A stretch of 64,000 bases of DNA, from NCBI RefSeq assembly GCF_014280235.1, contig NZ_CP047940.1, positions 2,604,001 to 2,668,000 on the forward strand, written 5' to 3'. This DNA comes from Cyanobium sp. NS01. Its GTDB lineage: Bacteria; Cyanobacteriota; Cyanobacteriia; PCC-6307; Cyanobiaceae. Shown piece by piece: positions 6,459 to 16,130 of the stretch. The position numbers were made by a program, and so were the translations under genes. The notes beneath the pieces were generated by a model. That model saw only the letters and a list, made by a program, of their open reading frames with translations, had not been told where the DNA came from and did not search any database. Positions within the stretch are counted from its first letter, which is position 1. Every line of letters starts with the position of its first letter.

Positions 6459-9400
6459 TCAGTCGTCGGCGGTGATCTCTTCTCGGAAGTTCACCATCCG
6501 GATCGGCGCGGAGGGCTCCACATCGCGCAGGCTCCAGTTGGTCACGAACGATCTGTAGCCGTCACCTTTGTAGCTGTCCTCCCGATCGAGAGCGGTATGG
6601 AGCAACCCGAGACCAGCCCCTTTCTCTTCGTGGGTCCAATACTGGAGCTTCATGTTCTCCTCCTGGGTGAGTTTCCACCAGGCCTCGAGGAGATCGATCA
6701 CATGATCGCGCACCCCATTGGGCAGGTGCTGATCCAGGCTGTCATCGGCGGCACCTGTGGCAATGCAGCGCTCCTGCAACGCTCTGGCGATCTGAGCCTT
6801 GATGCGTTGCAAGGCGTCGGCTGCCATGGCGCCCTTTGCAGCAGTGAGGGCTGGATCGCCGTGTCGGGCCATGGCCACCACGACCCCAGGCAGGCCCCGA
6901 TCAAGAGCCCGACTAGCGAAGGGGGTGCAGCTGGTGGCCTCCACATGGCGGTAAAAGGTCTGGTGCCAGTAGGGAAACAGCTCGAAGTGGGAACGATCCC
7001 GCGGGCGGTTGGGATTGAGCAGCACCAACACCAGCCCCGGTTTGTTCTGCTCCGGGTTGCCGCTCAGCTGGCGGCCAACACGGCTGGTGGCCTGGATGTA
7101 TTCGGCGGCGGTCTTGGGCTGGTTGAGCACCACCATCAAGCCGAGGCGTGAGATGTCGAGGCCCACTGAAATCATGTTGGTGGCCAGGGCCACATCGAGG
7201 TGGTCCTTATCGACGTAGGGCTTGGAGAGGCGGTCTTTGGTGCTGCTGATCTTGGCGGTGTTCACGCGGGAGGTCAACTCCTCCGGTTCATAGGGGCGCT
7301 TGCGGCTGGCAAAGGGATTCTCGAAACCCTCCATGTCTAGGGAGCGGTTTTTGGCGAACTCGTCCAACTGAGCGCCCAGTTCGTCCTCCAGGATGCTGCG
7401 GGTCACACCCAGCTCCTTGAGGTTGGAGAAGTAGCCCAGCAGGGTCATGTAGGGGTCTGCCGGGTTGTTGGCACCCATCACTTTGTTGTCGTTCCACCCC
7501 TTCTGGGCCGCGGCCATCAGGCCCAGGTAGGAGCGCAGCAGCACACCCTTGAGGTTGCGCCCCGGAGCTGAGAGGCCCACGTACAGACGAGCCTGGTCGG
7601 GATCGGCGATGCTGCGGGAGAAGAAGTTGTCGTCGCGCTCCGGGCCCGGCGGCGGAAAGATCCGCACCTGGCTGCGGGCGAACAGGGCCTTGATCTGGGC
7701 TTCTGCCCGGCGCACGGTGGCGGTGGAGGCAATGATCTTGGGGGGCGGTGAGGTGGCGTCCGGCCGCATCAGCCCCTCGATCACCGTTTCATAGAGACCA
7801 GCAAGGGTGCCGAGGGGGCCACTGATCAGGTGCAACTCATCCTGGATCACCAGTTCCGGCGGCAGCAGGCGGCCGTGGGGGATCTTGAGACCACCGGCGC
7901 CTTTCTCGGCCGGGCCCCAGAACCCGGCAGCACTGGTTGGCGTGGGCAACTGATAGGTGCTGACGTTGCCGAACAGCGAAGAGGTTTTGCCAACCCAGGG
8001 AAGGGCGGCGAACTTGTCGATTGTGGCGATCAGGAAGCAGGGCAGGCGGCGGTAGATCTGCTCGTCCACCGCCAGCACCGGCAACGGCGTGCCCTTGTGG
8101 AAGGGGCATGGCCCCATGTGGGCGAATTCCTGCTTGGCCTCGGGAGCTCGAGGTTCGCGGCAGTAGATCTCCAAGCGATCGGGATTCCGCGGGGGCAACA
8201 GGAGGAAGCCCTCCGGCTGGAGGGGGCGGTTGCACCAGGGACAGGTTTCGATCGGGATTGGGCGGTCGCGCTTTCCCGCCTTCCATTTGGTGAGCACCGC
8301 ATGGGTGGACTGCTGATCGCTGTCGCCCGGTCCGCCGAGCTTGTTGGGGGTGGCGGCCTTGCCCACCCACATGCCGATCTCGAAGGGCCATTCACCCAGC
8401 AGGTAGGGGTCGCTCTTCTCGATTCGCTCCAGGCGCTGAAGCTCCAGGGCGCAGATCAAGGTGGCAGCGCGTCCGAGCTGATCCAGGGTGAGCAGCCGCA
8501 GGGTGTAGCGCATCAGCACCGTGACGCCGGCCGATTCGATCCCCGGGCTCTGCAGGCGGCGGTGCACCAGGAGGAAGGCCGCCAGGCCCAGGTAGGCCTC
8601 CGTCTTGCCGCCACCGGTAGGGAAGAACAGCAGCTCCACGGCCTCACGATCCAGCCGGCCATCGGGTGTCTCTGGAGCCGCCAGGCCTGGCAGATTCATC
8701 AGCACAAAGGCCAGCTGAAAGAAGCGCCACTTCGGGGCGCGGGTGTTCGGACCCATACCGATCTGATCGGGCGAGACCTTGGCGCTGAAGGCACTGCGCT
8801 GCCGGCTGGCGCGGGCCATCACCAGGTTCATGGTGCGGAAGGCCTCGCGCACCAGGGGATCAGCAAGCAGCTTGATGCCGTTTTCGATGCGCTTGGCGCA
8901 GGCTTCCGCCTGGGCCCGGAGCTGCTTGGCGGTTTCGTTTTGCTCGTTGTCGCTGATGGGATGTTTGGGTTGCTGGGTGATCCAGCCCCGGTAGGCCGTC
9001 ACCATCGGCATCAACTGCTGGCCGATGCGTTCGCTGCGGGCCAGATCCGCCAAGGCCTCCATGCCCATCGGCAGGTTGGTGCCGGGGGGTGGTTCGGGAA
9101 GGGTGCGGAACACCCGGGCCGTGGGGAGCCAGGTGGTGGTGAGCGTGTGGCAGCGGGCGGGGTTGTCGTCTGGGATGTCTGAGGCGATCACGGCCACGTT
9201 GTGGCCGCCCGCAAAGCAGTAGTCGCGCCGGTATTGGAGGGCTGCGAGGCGTTCGTCGGGATCCTTGGCCGCCTGCTGCAGGGCATCGCGACGCGGCGGG
9301 AAGCCCTGGGCGCACTGGAGGCTCAGCTCCACCTGGAAGGCCGAAACCGGATCGCGGTGACGGATCTGGTTGGTCTTGGGCGGCTCCCGTTTGTTGAGCA

Positions 9401-9998
9401 GAAAGAGCGACACCGACAGCTGATCACTGGGATAGCCGAGCTTGCTGGGGGCAGGCCGAGCGATCCAGCGCAGGCAGAGGCCCTGAGGGTTGGCCTCCAA
9501 TGGGATGTCTGGGCTGGTGCCCTCGCCGGCGATCGTCAGAGACACGCTGTGGCGTTGAGGGCTGCGCAGCCAGAGCTTTTCGTCGTCGCCATCGGCCGGG
9601 GCTGTGTAATCCCCCCAGGAGACAGTGGCCTCGATGGTGGAGCCACGCTCCAGGATGAAGCTCAAGCCGCAGGAGGAGGTAAACCAGCTGCGGCGGGTGT
9701 TGGCCTGATCAAGGGCATCGTTGGCGTCGTCGTCCTTTTCCTGCTTCTCCAGGCGATGGGTAGCGTCGCTGCTGGGTTCTTCTCCAGCGAGATCAGAGAA
9801 GGAGAGTTGCTCGTCTGGTGTGGTGCGGCCAGCTTCCTGCTGGAACACATGGGGCACCAGGAAGCCCGTGGTGAACCAGACAGAGGGCGGCTGGGGCAGT
9901 TGCTCATGGCGGCGGGCGACATCGTCCCAGCCTGGCCCGATCAGATCGCTGTGCAGGGCAGCGACGAGCTGGGAGCGGATCTGGGCGGAGGTGGCCAT
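6459..9998 (-). CDS. drmA: DISARM helicase DrmA
   Basis: 1179 aa superfamily 2 helicase. Visible motifs: Walker A FPTGGGKTEAYLG (around residue 460), Walker B QDELHLISGPLGT (around 720), motif III ASTATVRRA, and motif VI EYIQATSRVGR with the preceding NMISVGLDISRLG. The N-terminus (LVAALHSDLIGPG) is typical of DrmA. A four-cysteine cluster (CPWCNRPL...CREP...CPFH) around residues 580-650 suggests a zinc ribbon. DrmA with DrmB recognises unmethylated or free 5' end DNA and blocks incoming phage genomes. It is separated by 3 bp from the hepT-like gene upstream, so all are co-transcribed. Confidence 0.95.
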   Translation of the reverse strand: MATSAQIRSQLVAALHSDLIGPGWDDVARRHEQLPQPPSVWFTTGFLVPHVFQQEAGRTTPDEQLSFSDLAGEEPSSDATHRLEKQEKDDDANDALDQANTRRSWFTSSCGLSFILERGSTIEATVSWGDYTAPADGDDEKLWLRSPQRHSVSLTIAGEGTSPDIPLEANPQGLCLRWIARPAPSKLGYPSDQLSVSLFLLNKREPPKTNQIRHRDPVSAFQVELSLQCAQGFPPRRDALQQAAKDPDERLAALQYRRDYCFAGGHNVAVIASDIPDDNPARCHTLTTTWLPTARVFRTLPEPPPGTNLPMGMEALADLARSERIGQQLMPMVTAYRGWITQQPKHPISDNEQNETAKQLRAQAEACAKRIENGIKLLADPLVREAFRTMNLVMARASRQRSAFSAKVSPDQIGMGPNTRAPKWRFFQLAFVLMNLPGLAAPETPDGRLDREAVELLFFPTGGGKTEAYLGLAAFLLVHRRLQSPGIESAGVTVLMRYTLRLLTLDQLGRAATLICALELQRLERIEKSDPYLLGEWPFEIGMWVGKAATPNKLGGPGDSDQQSTHAVLTKWKAGKRDRPIPIETCPWCNRPLQPEGFLLLPPRNPDRLEIYCREPRAPEAKQEFAHMGPCPFHKGTPLPVLAVDEQIYRRLPCFLIATIDKFAALPWVGKTSSLFGNVSTYQLPTPTSAAGFWGPAEKGAGGLKIPHGRLLPPELVIQDELHLISGPLGTLAGLYETVIEGLMRPDATSPPPKIIASTATVRRAEAQIKALFARSQVRIFPPPGPERDDNFFSRSIADPDQARLYVGLSAPGRNLKGVLLRSYLGLMAAAQKGWNDNKVMGANNPADPYMTLLGYFSNLKELGVTRSILEDELGAQLDEFAKNRSLDMEGFENPFASRKRPYEPEELTSRVNTAKISSTKDRLSKPYVDKDHLDVALATNMISVGLDISRLGLMVVLNQPKTAAEYIQATSRVGRQLSGNPEQNKPGLVLVLLNPNRPRDRSHFELFPYWHQTFYRHVEATSCTPFASRALDRGLPGVVVAMARHGDPALTAAKGAMAADALQRIKAQIARALQERCIATGAADDSLDQHLPNGVRDHVIDLLEAWWKLTQEENMKLQYWTHEEKGAGLGLLHTALDREDSYKGDGYRSFVTNWSLRDVEPSAPIRMVNFREEITADD

Positions 9999-10001
9999 GG
10001 T

Positions 10002-10376
10002 TCAGGTGCTCTTGCTGGCTTGTTCTTCGATGGAGCGAATCGCGCTGAGCACAGCTGGCAAAGCGTCCTGACAGATCAGCAGCACCTGCTCAGCGTCCAG
10101 ATCGAAGTACTGATGGGCGATCACATCGCGGAAACCCATGGCTCCCTTCCAATCGATGTCAGGAAACCTGGCAGCCAGCAGGCCAGGCTCAAGCTTCTCC
10201 AGCCGCTTGAGCGCCTCCCCCGCCGCGAGGAACTGCATGCAGATGACATCGAGCAGGTCCTGGCCTTCTTCTCTGTCCAGCAGCGCCGGATCTGCGAGCA
10301 GGGGCCGAGCCTTGCGCTCGATCCGCTCCAGTGCCTGCCGCAGGGGCGTGAGCAGCACAAGCCGATCACCGCTCAT
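10002..10376 (-). CDS. hepT: HEPN toxin (HepT-like, DUF86)
   Basis: 124 aa helical protein with the HEPN RNase signature RDVIAHQY (RxxxxHxY) near residues 82-89, preceded by FPDIDWKGAMGFRD. HepT proteins are RNases that are inactivated when the partner MntA adds AMP to the tyrosine of this motif. All key residues are present. Its start overlaps the mntA stop by four bases (ATGA). The unusual point is the location inside the DISARM operon, 3 bp upstream of drmA. It could guard DISARM by releasing toxicity if the operon is inhibited, but that is inference. Confidence 0.88.
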   Translation of the reverse strand: MSGDRLVLLTPLRQALERIERKARPLLADPALLDREEGQDLLDVICMQFLAAGEALKRLEKLEPGLLAARFPDIDWKGAMGFRDVIAHQYFDLDAEQVLLICQDALPAVLSAIRSIEEQASKST

Positions 10377-10690
10377 GCGCTGATCCCTTCCCGGAGGATG
10401 GCCTGGCGCAGGGCGGGATTCATCCGCTCCCGCAGCCGCACCAGATCAACCGGTCGCTGCAGCAGCTCCTCCAGCTCCTGCTTCAGGTGGACGGTGGCGA
10501 AGGGGGTGAGGGGATCGAGTTCGACCCACACATCCACATCGCTCTGGGCTGTGGCTTCGTTGCGGGCTGTGGAGCCGAACAGGCCAATGCGTTGCAGCTG
10601 GTAGCGCTGTCGCCATTCACCCTGCCGTTGACGCAGCAATGGCAGCACCTGATCGGGGCTAAGAGCAGGCATAGCGGCTGAGCTGGTCAT
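10373..10690 (-). CDS. mntA: MNT nucleotidyltransferase antitoxin (MntA-like)
   Basis: 105 aa minimal nucleotidyltransferase. It has GLFGSTARNEAT then QSDVDVWVEL, giving the GSx10DxD catalytic pattern (Gly-Ser and two aspartates) near residues 38-56. MntA AMPylates the HEPN partner and so neutralises it. It overlaps drmMI upstream by four bases and the HEPN gene downstream by four bases, so the pair is tightly built into the DISARM operon. Length is normal for the family. Confidence 0.88.
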   Translation of the reverse strand: MTSSAAMPALSPDQVLPLLRQRQGEWRQRYQLQRIGLFGSTARNEATAQSDVDVWVELDPLTPFATVHLKQELEELLQRPVDLVRLRERMNPALRQAILREGISA

Positions 10691-13600
10691 ATCTCCAGAC
10701 CGATCTGCTCGGCTTGCACGGAGCCAGTCTCGGCGGCCTGGGCCGCTTTCGGTGGACGCCCCCGGCGCTTGGCTCCTGGTGCTGCCGGGCCTGAAGCTTT
10801 CTTGCTGCTCTTGCTGTGGAGGCCCTGGGCCACTTCCTCTTCGTAGCGCTCGGCGTTCAGCGCCAGGAGGCGGGCCAGCACGTCGTCGCGCACGGCATCG
10901 GGCCAGCGGTAGCGCCAGGGCAGCTTGCGGCGGCCGCTGATGGCGCCAGAGGCCTGCAGCTGGCCCTGGAAGTCGAGGGCGTCGCCGGCGTCCCAGAAGA
11001 ACAGTTCGCCGCTGTCGATGCGCTCCTGCAGCACATCAGGGAGCTGGGTACCGTCTTCCGTGTCGAGGTAGTCGAGGCCGAAGCCGCAGGCGGTGGGCAG
11101 ATCGTTCCAGCCGTAGGCTCTCAGCACCGCCTGATCCATCTCGCCGTGGAGGCGGCGCAGCTCCAGGAGGCCGCTACTGGTTTCGGCGGGGTCGTGGAAG
11201 CGGTTGTAGGTGCTGGTTAGGCCTTCGTTATTGCTCACCATCAGCTCGGATCGGCACTGGTGGTAGCGCTCGCCGATGGCTTCGACGTTCTGGCTGGTGG
11301 TGTCGTGGGCAGGATCGTCGATGGCGGAATCGAGGAGAGCGGTGGGATAAGGAAAGGTTTCGAAGCAGTCTGAAGGCGTATATCTCAATCGGTCTTCCAT
11401 AGAGGAGGCCTGAAGCAGGGCCCAGTGAATGTGCGTAGATGACTGGACTACTGCAAAATCAATGATGTCAAGGCCCGGGAAGACGTTTAAGGCGTGACTA
11501 AATACTGTTGCCGGAGGCAGAAATGCAAAGCAGGCGTGACTACTGACTTGCGAATTGACTACCACCCGCTCACACCCCGCAATCGCCGCATGCAGCGCAG
11601 GGCAGGTCTCTCCGAATCGCCACCAGTAGCGGGCGCGAATCTCGCGGTTCTGGGCCAGCCGCCCAGGCTTCACCTTCCGCTCCACAATCGCCATCAACTC
11701 CGGCCACTCCCGCCGACACTCCTCTTCGCTGCGCTCCCCGAAGTTGATCACATAGCGGTGGTGCGCATGTGTCGGGCTGCTATTGACCTCCTCGCCGCCG
11801 ATGTACGGGACGATCAACTCGGCATTCTTCGAGTTCTCGGCAATCAGCCGCTCCATCGTGGCGATCGGCGAGGGGATTCCTGGGGTGTCGTCGTCGGCCG
11901 GGCCAGAATCATCGAAGGTGAAGCCCTGGCCGTAGATCTTTGATCCGAGAAAGCTCTTGCCGGCATTGGCCATCAGTTGCTTCGGATCGTCGTGGCCACC
12001 ACTGGCGAACAGAAAGGCCGTGATCTGCTCAACCGGACGCCGATCCAGCAGCTTGACGCCGGCGTAGGCCCCCTTGAGCAAGTGCACCACGCTCACTACC
12101 ACGGCTGCCACGCCCGGCCACTTGTATCGCTTGCGAGCCGCGTAGATCGTGCCACCCTTCGCGCAGATCCAGCGCAGGCCGCTGCTGCGGGTATCGCCCT
12201 GGGCGATGGTGTTTGTAGCGATCAGGCCCAGTGAGCCGCCAGGCCGTAGCAACTGGAAACAGCGGCGAAAGAAGTGGGCCACCAGATCGCATTGGCCACC
12301 GCTCTCAGGATGGTGTTGCTTGAACCAGTCGAGAACGCCCTCGGGGTAGCCCTGGATGAAGGTGTTATTTCCCGCAAAAGGCGGATTGCCCACAAACACA
12401 TCGAATCCCGGCTGCTCCCGCCTAAACACATACGGGAAGGCCAGCTGCCAGTGCAGCGGTGTGATCCCCTTCTCTCCCTCTTGTAGCCGCTCCAGCGGTT
12501 CAGCCAATTCGGCTTCCAGCTCCGCCGCTGCACTCTGCTGCAGGGTGGCTTCCAGGTAGAGCTGGCGCAGCTCCTGGCGATCCTTCGTCTTCTTGCCGTT
12601 GAAGAACGCCGCCACCAGCAGATCCCCCACCGTGCGTTGGTAAGCCGTGCTGGCCTCCAGAGCCTGCAGAGCCTGACGTTTCTGAGCATCGTCAGCATCG
12701 CTGCGGCTATCGGCATGGAACAGTGAGAAGCTCCTGGCCTCCTGTTGCCGCACGTCATCGAGATAAGCCATCTGCAGCTCCCGCTGCAGGCTGGCGCCCT
12801 TCAGGGCTGCTTCGATCTCGGAGCGCTCCATACCCACCAGCGAATCGCCGCACTTGAGGGCGTGATCCACAAAGGTGAATGGCGCGTCCTTGCTGAGGCT
12901 CACCAGCCACAGGCTCAGCCGGGCCAGGTTCACCGCGAAAGGGTTCTTGTCCACCCCATAGAGGCAGCTCTGAGCGATCAGGCGGCGGGCATAGATGAGG
13001 GGCTCCTCGCCATGGGCATGGCCGCCCGGCGTCAGGGCGTCTGGCAGCCCCTCGCGGGCCCAGGCCTGCTCCAGAAGCTCAGCGAGAAAGCGGCAGCTCT
13101 CCACCAGGAAGGCCCCCGATCCCATCGCCGGATCGCAGATCTTCAGCGCCAGGATCTGCTCAGCCGTGGGCTTGCCGTTGCAGCGCTCCAACCAGGGCCG
13201 CAACGCCTCCGCCACGATCGGCCGCGTCAGCGCGCGGGGGGTGTAGTGGCTGCCGGTGCGGCGCCGTTCTTCCGTGGGTTGAAACACCAGGCTGCCCGCG
13301 ACCTGGGCCCCATCGAAGAGATCCCGATCAAGCCGTGGGGCCAAGGCCTCCAGCAGGCCCGTTTCGTCGCAGGCTTTCTTGAGGGCCGTGGCTGATTTCG
13401 GCGGCAAGCTGGTGTGGGCTTCATCTGCCAACCACGTCTTGCGCTTGCTGCCTTCCAGAGCCAGCAGCTGCTCCAGATCCACCGCCGTGGTGATCTGCTT
13501 TTTGGCCCCCTGGGGTTTGCTCTTGAGGCCGATGCAGCGGCCCGCCATGCGCTGCACCGCATAGCCCATGATCCCCTCGTACACCGAGCCGATCTGCTCC

Positions 13601-14862
13601 ACATCCAGGGCGCGGTAGCTGATCCGCTCGCCGTTCACGATCAGCAGGTTGCTGAGCACAGAGAACACCGCCCCATCGCTGAGCCAGGGCGTCTCCAGCC
13701 ACGGGTAAACCGCTGGGTCGAACAGCTGGCCATGGCGGGCCGGCAGGTAATCCACGCTGGGGCCGCCGCCATCGAACACCAGGCGGCACAGACTCATCAG
13801 CCCGGCCCAAGCGCCAAAGCGCTGCTCCATCGTGTCGGGGAACTCGGCGGCGTCCTGCTGCAGCTGCTCGTAGATGCCGCTCACCTTGTAGTTCTGCTCA
13901 TACACCGCATCGGTGGGCATCAGGGCCTCGTCTTCTGCGTAGAGCAGGAACACCAGCCGCATCAGCACCGTGATCAGCCCGCCGTAGAGCTGCTCTGGGT
14001 CGTGATCGGCAATCGCCCCGAGCAGCGGTTGCCCCTGCTGCCGGGTGAGCTGATCGGCCCGCTCAAAGCCCCGCAGCAGATCCCACAGGGCCGCCAGCAC
14101 CTGATCGGCCAAGCTGTTGCTCACCACCGCCTGGAAGTTGCGGCTCTTCCTCAGAACATCAGTGAGCCGGTAGCCATCGGGATCCAGGAACACATGGCTC
14201 TGGTTCAACAGCAGATCCAGGCCCGAGAACATCAGCCGGCCGCTCACCTCGGCCAGATCCTTCAGCGGGAAGGTGAGATGGCCGGAGCTTTCTCCCTTCG
14301 GGGCCACCACCAGGCGCAGCTGGGTGCCGTTGAACAGCAGGCCTGATTCCACCCCCGTTTCCCGCAGCAGCCGCTGGAAACGCTCCTGGGGGGTGGCGCG
14401 CCAGAGGTGCTCGCCATCGCTGAACTTCTGATCCAGGGGCGTGAGCAAGGGCAGTGCCTGCACCAGCAGCTGCACCCCTTCGCCATCTGCTGCAGGCACC
14501 ACGGCTGTGGGTTGCAGCGTCTCGCCGAGTTCAGGCAGTTCCCTGGTGTAGTTCTCAATCAGCCCCGGGTCGCTCTTGATCTGTTCGGCACTCCAGCCCA
14601 GGTGATCCACCAGCAAGGTCTCGATGCTGGAGAAGCCCAGCTCCCTGTCTTCCGGATCGGTGTCTTGATCAGCGCCCAGGGCTTCCAGAGCTGCGCGGTA
14701 ACGCTCCTGGCGCTCGATCAGCTCGCTGCCGCTGCGGGTCACAATCCAGCCGGCATCCTGCATCGCTGCAGGGGCCACCACCAGGCCCACGGGTTGCAGG
14801 TAGCCCAGCCACTGCTGGTGGGCCAGGAGTTCGGGGTCGGTTTTGGTGGTGCGGCGGGGCAT
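10687..14862 (-). CDS. drmMI: DISARM adenine methyltransferase DrmMI
   Basis: 1391 aa. N6-adenine methyltransferase core with motif I ICDPAMGSGAFLVESCRFLAELL (first 20 residues are the key part; around residue 580) and catalytic motif IV VFVGNPPFAG (around 825). Long N-terminal and C-terminal regions resemble Eco57I-like BREX/DISARM enzymes and probably hold target recognition. It marks host DNA so that DrmAB does not act on it, and its adenine type (with DrmD) defines class 1 DISARM. The C-terminus ends in a basic low-complexity tail (KSSKKASGPA, KRRGRPPKAAQ). The start at 14862 leaves 119 bp to the upstream fic gene. Confidence 0.92.
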   Translation of the reverse strand: MPRRTTKTDPELLAHQQWLGYLQPVGLVVAPAAMQDAGWIVTRSGSELIERQERYRAALEALGADQDTDPEDRELGFSSIETLLVDHLGWSAEQIKSDPGLIENYTRELPELGETLQPTAVVPAADGEGVQLLVQALPLLTPLDQKFSDGEHLWRATPQERFQRLLRETGVESGLLFNGTQLRLVVAPKGESSGHLTFPLKDLAEVSGRLMFSGLDLLLNQSHVFLDPDGYRLTDVLRKSRNFQAVVSNSLADQVLAALWDLLRGFERADQLTRQQGQPLLGAIADHDPEQLYGGLITVLMRLVFLLYAEDEALMPTDAVYEQNYKVSGIYEQLQQDAAEFPDTMEQRFGAWAGLMSLCRLVFDGGGPSVDYLPARHGQLFDPAVYPWLETPWLSDGAVFSVLSNLLIVNGERISYRALDVEQIGSVYEGIMGYAVQRMAGRCIGLKSKPQGAKKQITTAVDLEQLLALEGSKRKTWLADEAHTSLPPKSATALKKACDETGLLEALAPRLDRDLFDGAQVAGSLVFQPTEERRRTGSHYTPRALTRPIVAEALRPWLERCNGKPTAEQILALKICDPAMGSGAFLVESCRFLAELLEQAWAREGLPDALTPGGHAHGEEPLIYARRLIAQSCLYGVDKNPFAVNLARLSLWLVSLSKDAPFTFVDHALKCGDSLVGMERSEIEAALKGASLQRELQMAYLDDVRQQEARSFSLFHADSRSDADDAQKRQALQALEASTAYQRTVGDLLVAAFFNGKKTKDRQELRQLYLEATLQQSAAAELEAELAEPLERLQEGEKGITPLHWQLAFPYVFRREQPGFDVFVGNPPFAGNNTFIQGYPEGVLDWFKQHHPESGGQCDLVAHFFRRCFQLLRPGGSLGLIATNTIAQGDTRSSGLRWICAKGGTIYAARKRYKWPGVAAVVVSVVHLLKGAYAGVKLLDRRPVEQITAFLFASGGHDDPKQLMANAGKSFLGSKIYGQGFTFDDSGPADDDTPGIPSPIATMERLIAENSKNAELIVPYIGGEEVNSSPTHAHHRYVINFGERSEEECRREWPELMAIVERKVKPGRLAQNREIRARYWWRFGETCPALHAAIAGCERVVVNSQVSSHACFAFLPPATVFSHALNVFPGLDIIDFAVVQSSTHIHWALLQASSMEDRLRYTPSDCFETFPYPTALLDSAIDDPAHDTTSQNVEAIGERYHQCRSELMVSNNEGLTSTYNRFHDPAETSSGLLELRRLHGEMDQAVLRAYGWNDLPTACGFGLDYLDTEDGTQLPDVLQERIDSGELFFWDAGDALDFQGQLQASGAISGRRKLPWRYRWPDAVRDDVLARLLALNAERYEEEVAQGLHSKSSKKASGPAAPGAKRRGRPPKAAQAAETGSVQAEQIGLEI

Positions 14863-14981
14863 GGGCTCAAAGAAATAGGCGAAGGGATCGGCGGGTCACT
14901 TGTCTTATCGGGTGGCTCCGGGACTTGCAAAACCTTGGTTTCTGGGGTGATGCCGGGTGGATAGCTCAGGATTCACTTGGC

Positions 14982-16127
14982 TTATTCCTGCCGCTGCGGT
15001 TGGCTTAAGACCCAGCTCGCCCAGGGCTCGCAGACGCGCCAGACACGGATGCGTTGACCGGGCCGGGCCGGCTCCAGTAATCCTTGTTCCTGCCAATGAC
15101 GAAGCCAGTCCTTGGCTGTGGTTGGCGACACGGCGAACCACTCCTCCAGATCAGCCGGCTTGAATTGTTCCGCCTGGCCCTCGCCAGCGGCGAGGCACGC
15201 CCGCAAGCGGGTGAGCAGCTGCTGGCTGCGGCGATCCAGTCCTTCCCACGGGTGAGGATCGGGCGGTTCCTGATGGGCCTGAAGGGCTTCGGCGCGCTGA
15301 GCCAGATCCGCAGCAGCCTGCTGGATCACATCCACGAAGTAGCTGAGCCAGGCGCTGTGGTCAGGGTCATGGCGCCCTTCGTAGAAGTCCACGGGACAGC
15401 CGAGCTGCAGGGCTCCGTAGTAGCGCTCCCGATCGGACGCAAACCACTCCTCAAAGCTCAGCAAACCCCGGAATGCGTAGCCACTGCGCCACAGCGAAGC
15501 CGTCGCCAGCAGTCGCCCACAGCGCCCGTTGCCGTCGGTGAAGGGGTGGATGGAAATGAAGCGATGGCTGAGCAACCCCGCCCTGATCAGCGGGGGCAGC
15601 TGCTCACTGGCCTGCCACCAGTCGCACAGCTGCTCCATCAAGGGGCCCACATCGTCGGGTCTGGGCGGGGCGTAGTCGATGCGGCGGCTCAGCGTGTCCA
15701 CCACCGGCACTTCCTCGTCGCGAAACAGCGATCGCTGTCGCCGCCTGCCGCGTCCGCGCACGATCACCACAGCATGCAGCTCCTGAATCCATGCCTCACT
15801 GAGGGGGCTGCTGCCTTGCGCCCATTCCTCCACCCGATCGAGGGCACGCCAGTAGTTGCGCACTTCCTGTTCCGCCTTGCTTCCCTCGCGATCCGCCTTC
15901 GCGATCGCTACCCGCACGGCTGCGTCGTCGAGCGAATTGCCCTCGATGCGGGTGCTGCTGCGGGTGCTGCGCTGGTAGGCCGCGTGGCGCAATCGCAGGC
16001 TTTCATCCGCTGGCAGAGGAAGCAACGCAACCCTGGCCCTGGCATCGGCGATGGCGCAGAGATCAGCCACCAAGGCATCGCTGTAGCGGAAGCGGGGTTG
16101 CCAGGGCGTGGGGGATAGGCGCTTCAT
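14982..16127 (-). CDS. Fic-family AMP transferase within the DISARM operon
   Basis: 381 aa. The Fic catalytic loop is HPFTDGNGRCGR (about residues 193-204), a complete HxFx(D/E)GNGRxxR motif, so AMP transfer is expected to be possible. An N-terminal SSTRIEGN (about residues 56-63) fits the (S/T)xxxE(G/N) inhibitory helix, making this a self-inhibited class II Fic. A C-terminal region of 80 residues (LEEWFAVSPTTAKDWLRHWQEQGLL) looks like a winged helix. It lies 3 bp after drmD. Fic is not a core DISARM gene, so it may be an accessory toxin or regulator; its target is unknown. Confidence 0.88.
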   Translation of the reverse strand: MKRLSPTPWQPRFRYSDALVADLCAIADARARVALLPLPADESLRLRHAAYQRSTRSSTRIEGNSLDDAAVRVAIAKADREGSKAEQEVRNYWRALDRVEEWAQGSSPLSEAWIQELHAVVIVRGRGRRRQRSLFRDEEVPVVDTLSRRIDYAPPRPDDVGPLMEQLCDWWQASEQLPPLIRAGLLSHRFISIHPFTDGNGRCGRLLATASLWRSGYAFRGLLSFEEWFASDRERYYGALQLGCPVDFYEGRHDPDHSAWLSYFVDVIQQAAADLAQRAEALQAHQEPPDPHPWEGLDRRSQQLLTRLRACLAAGEGQAEQFKPADLEEWFAVSPTTAKDWLRHWQEQGLLEPARPGQRIRVWRVCEPWASWVLSQPQRQE

Positions 16128-16130
16128 GGC

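Noticed and set aside
9201-10604. 467-codon plus-strand open frame across drmA and hepT
   Set aside because: It is an antisense shadow crossing two well-supported genes, with no family likeness or start signal.
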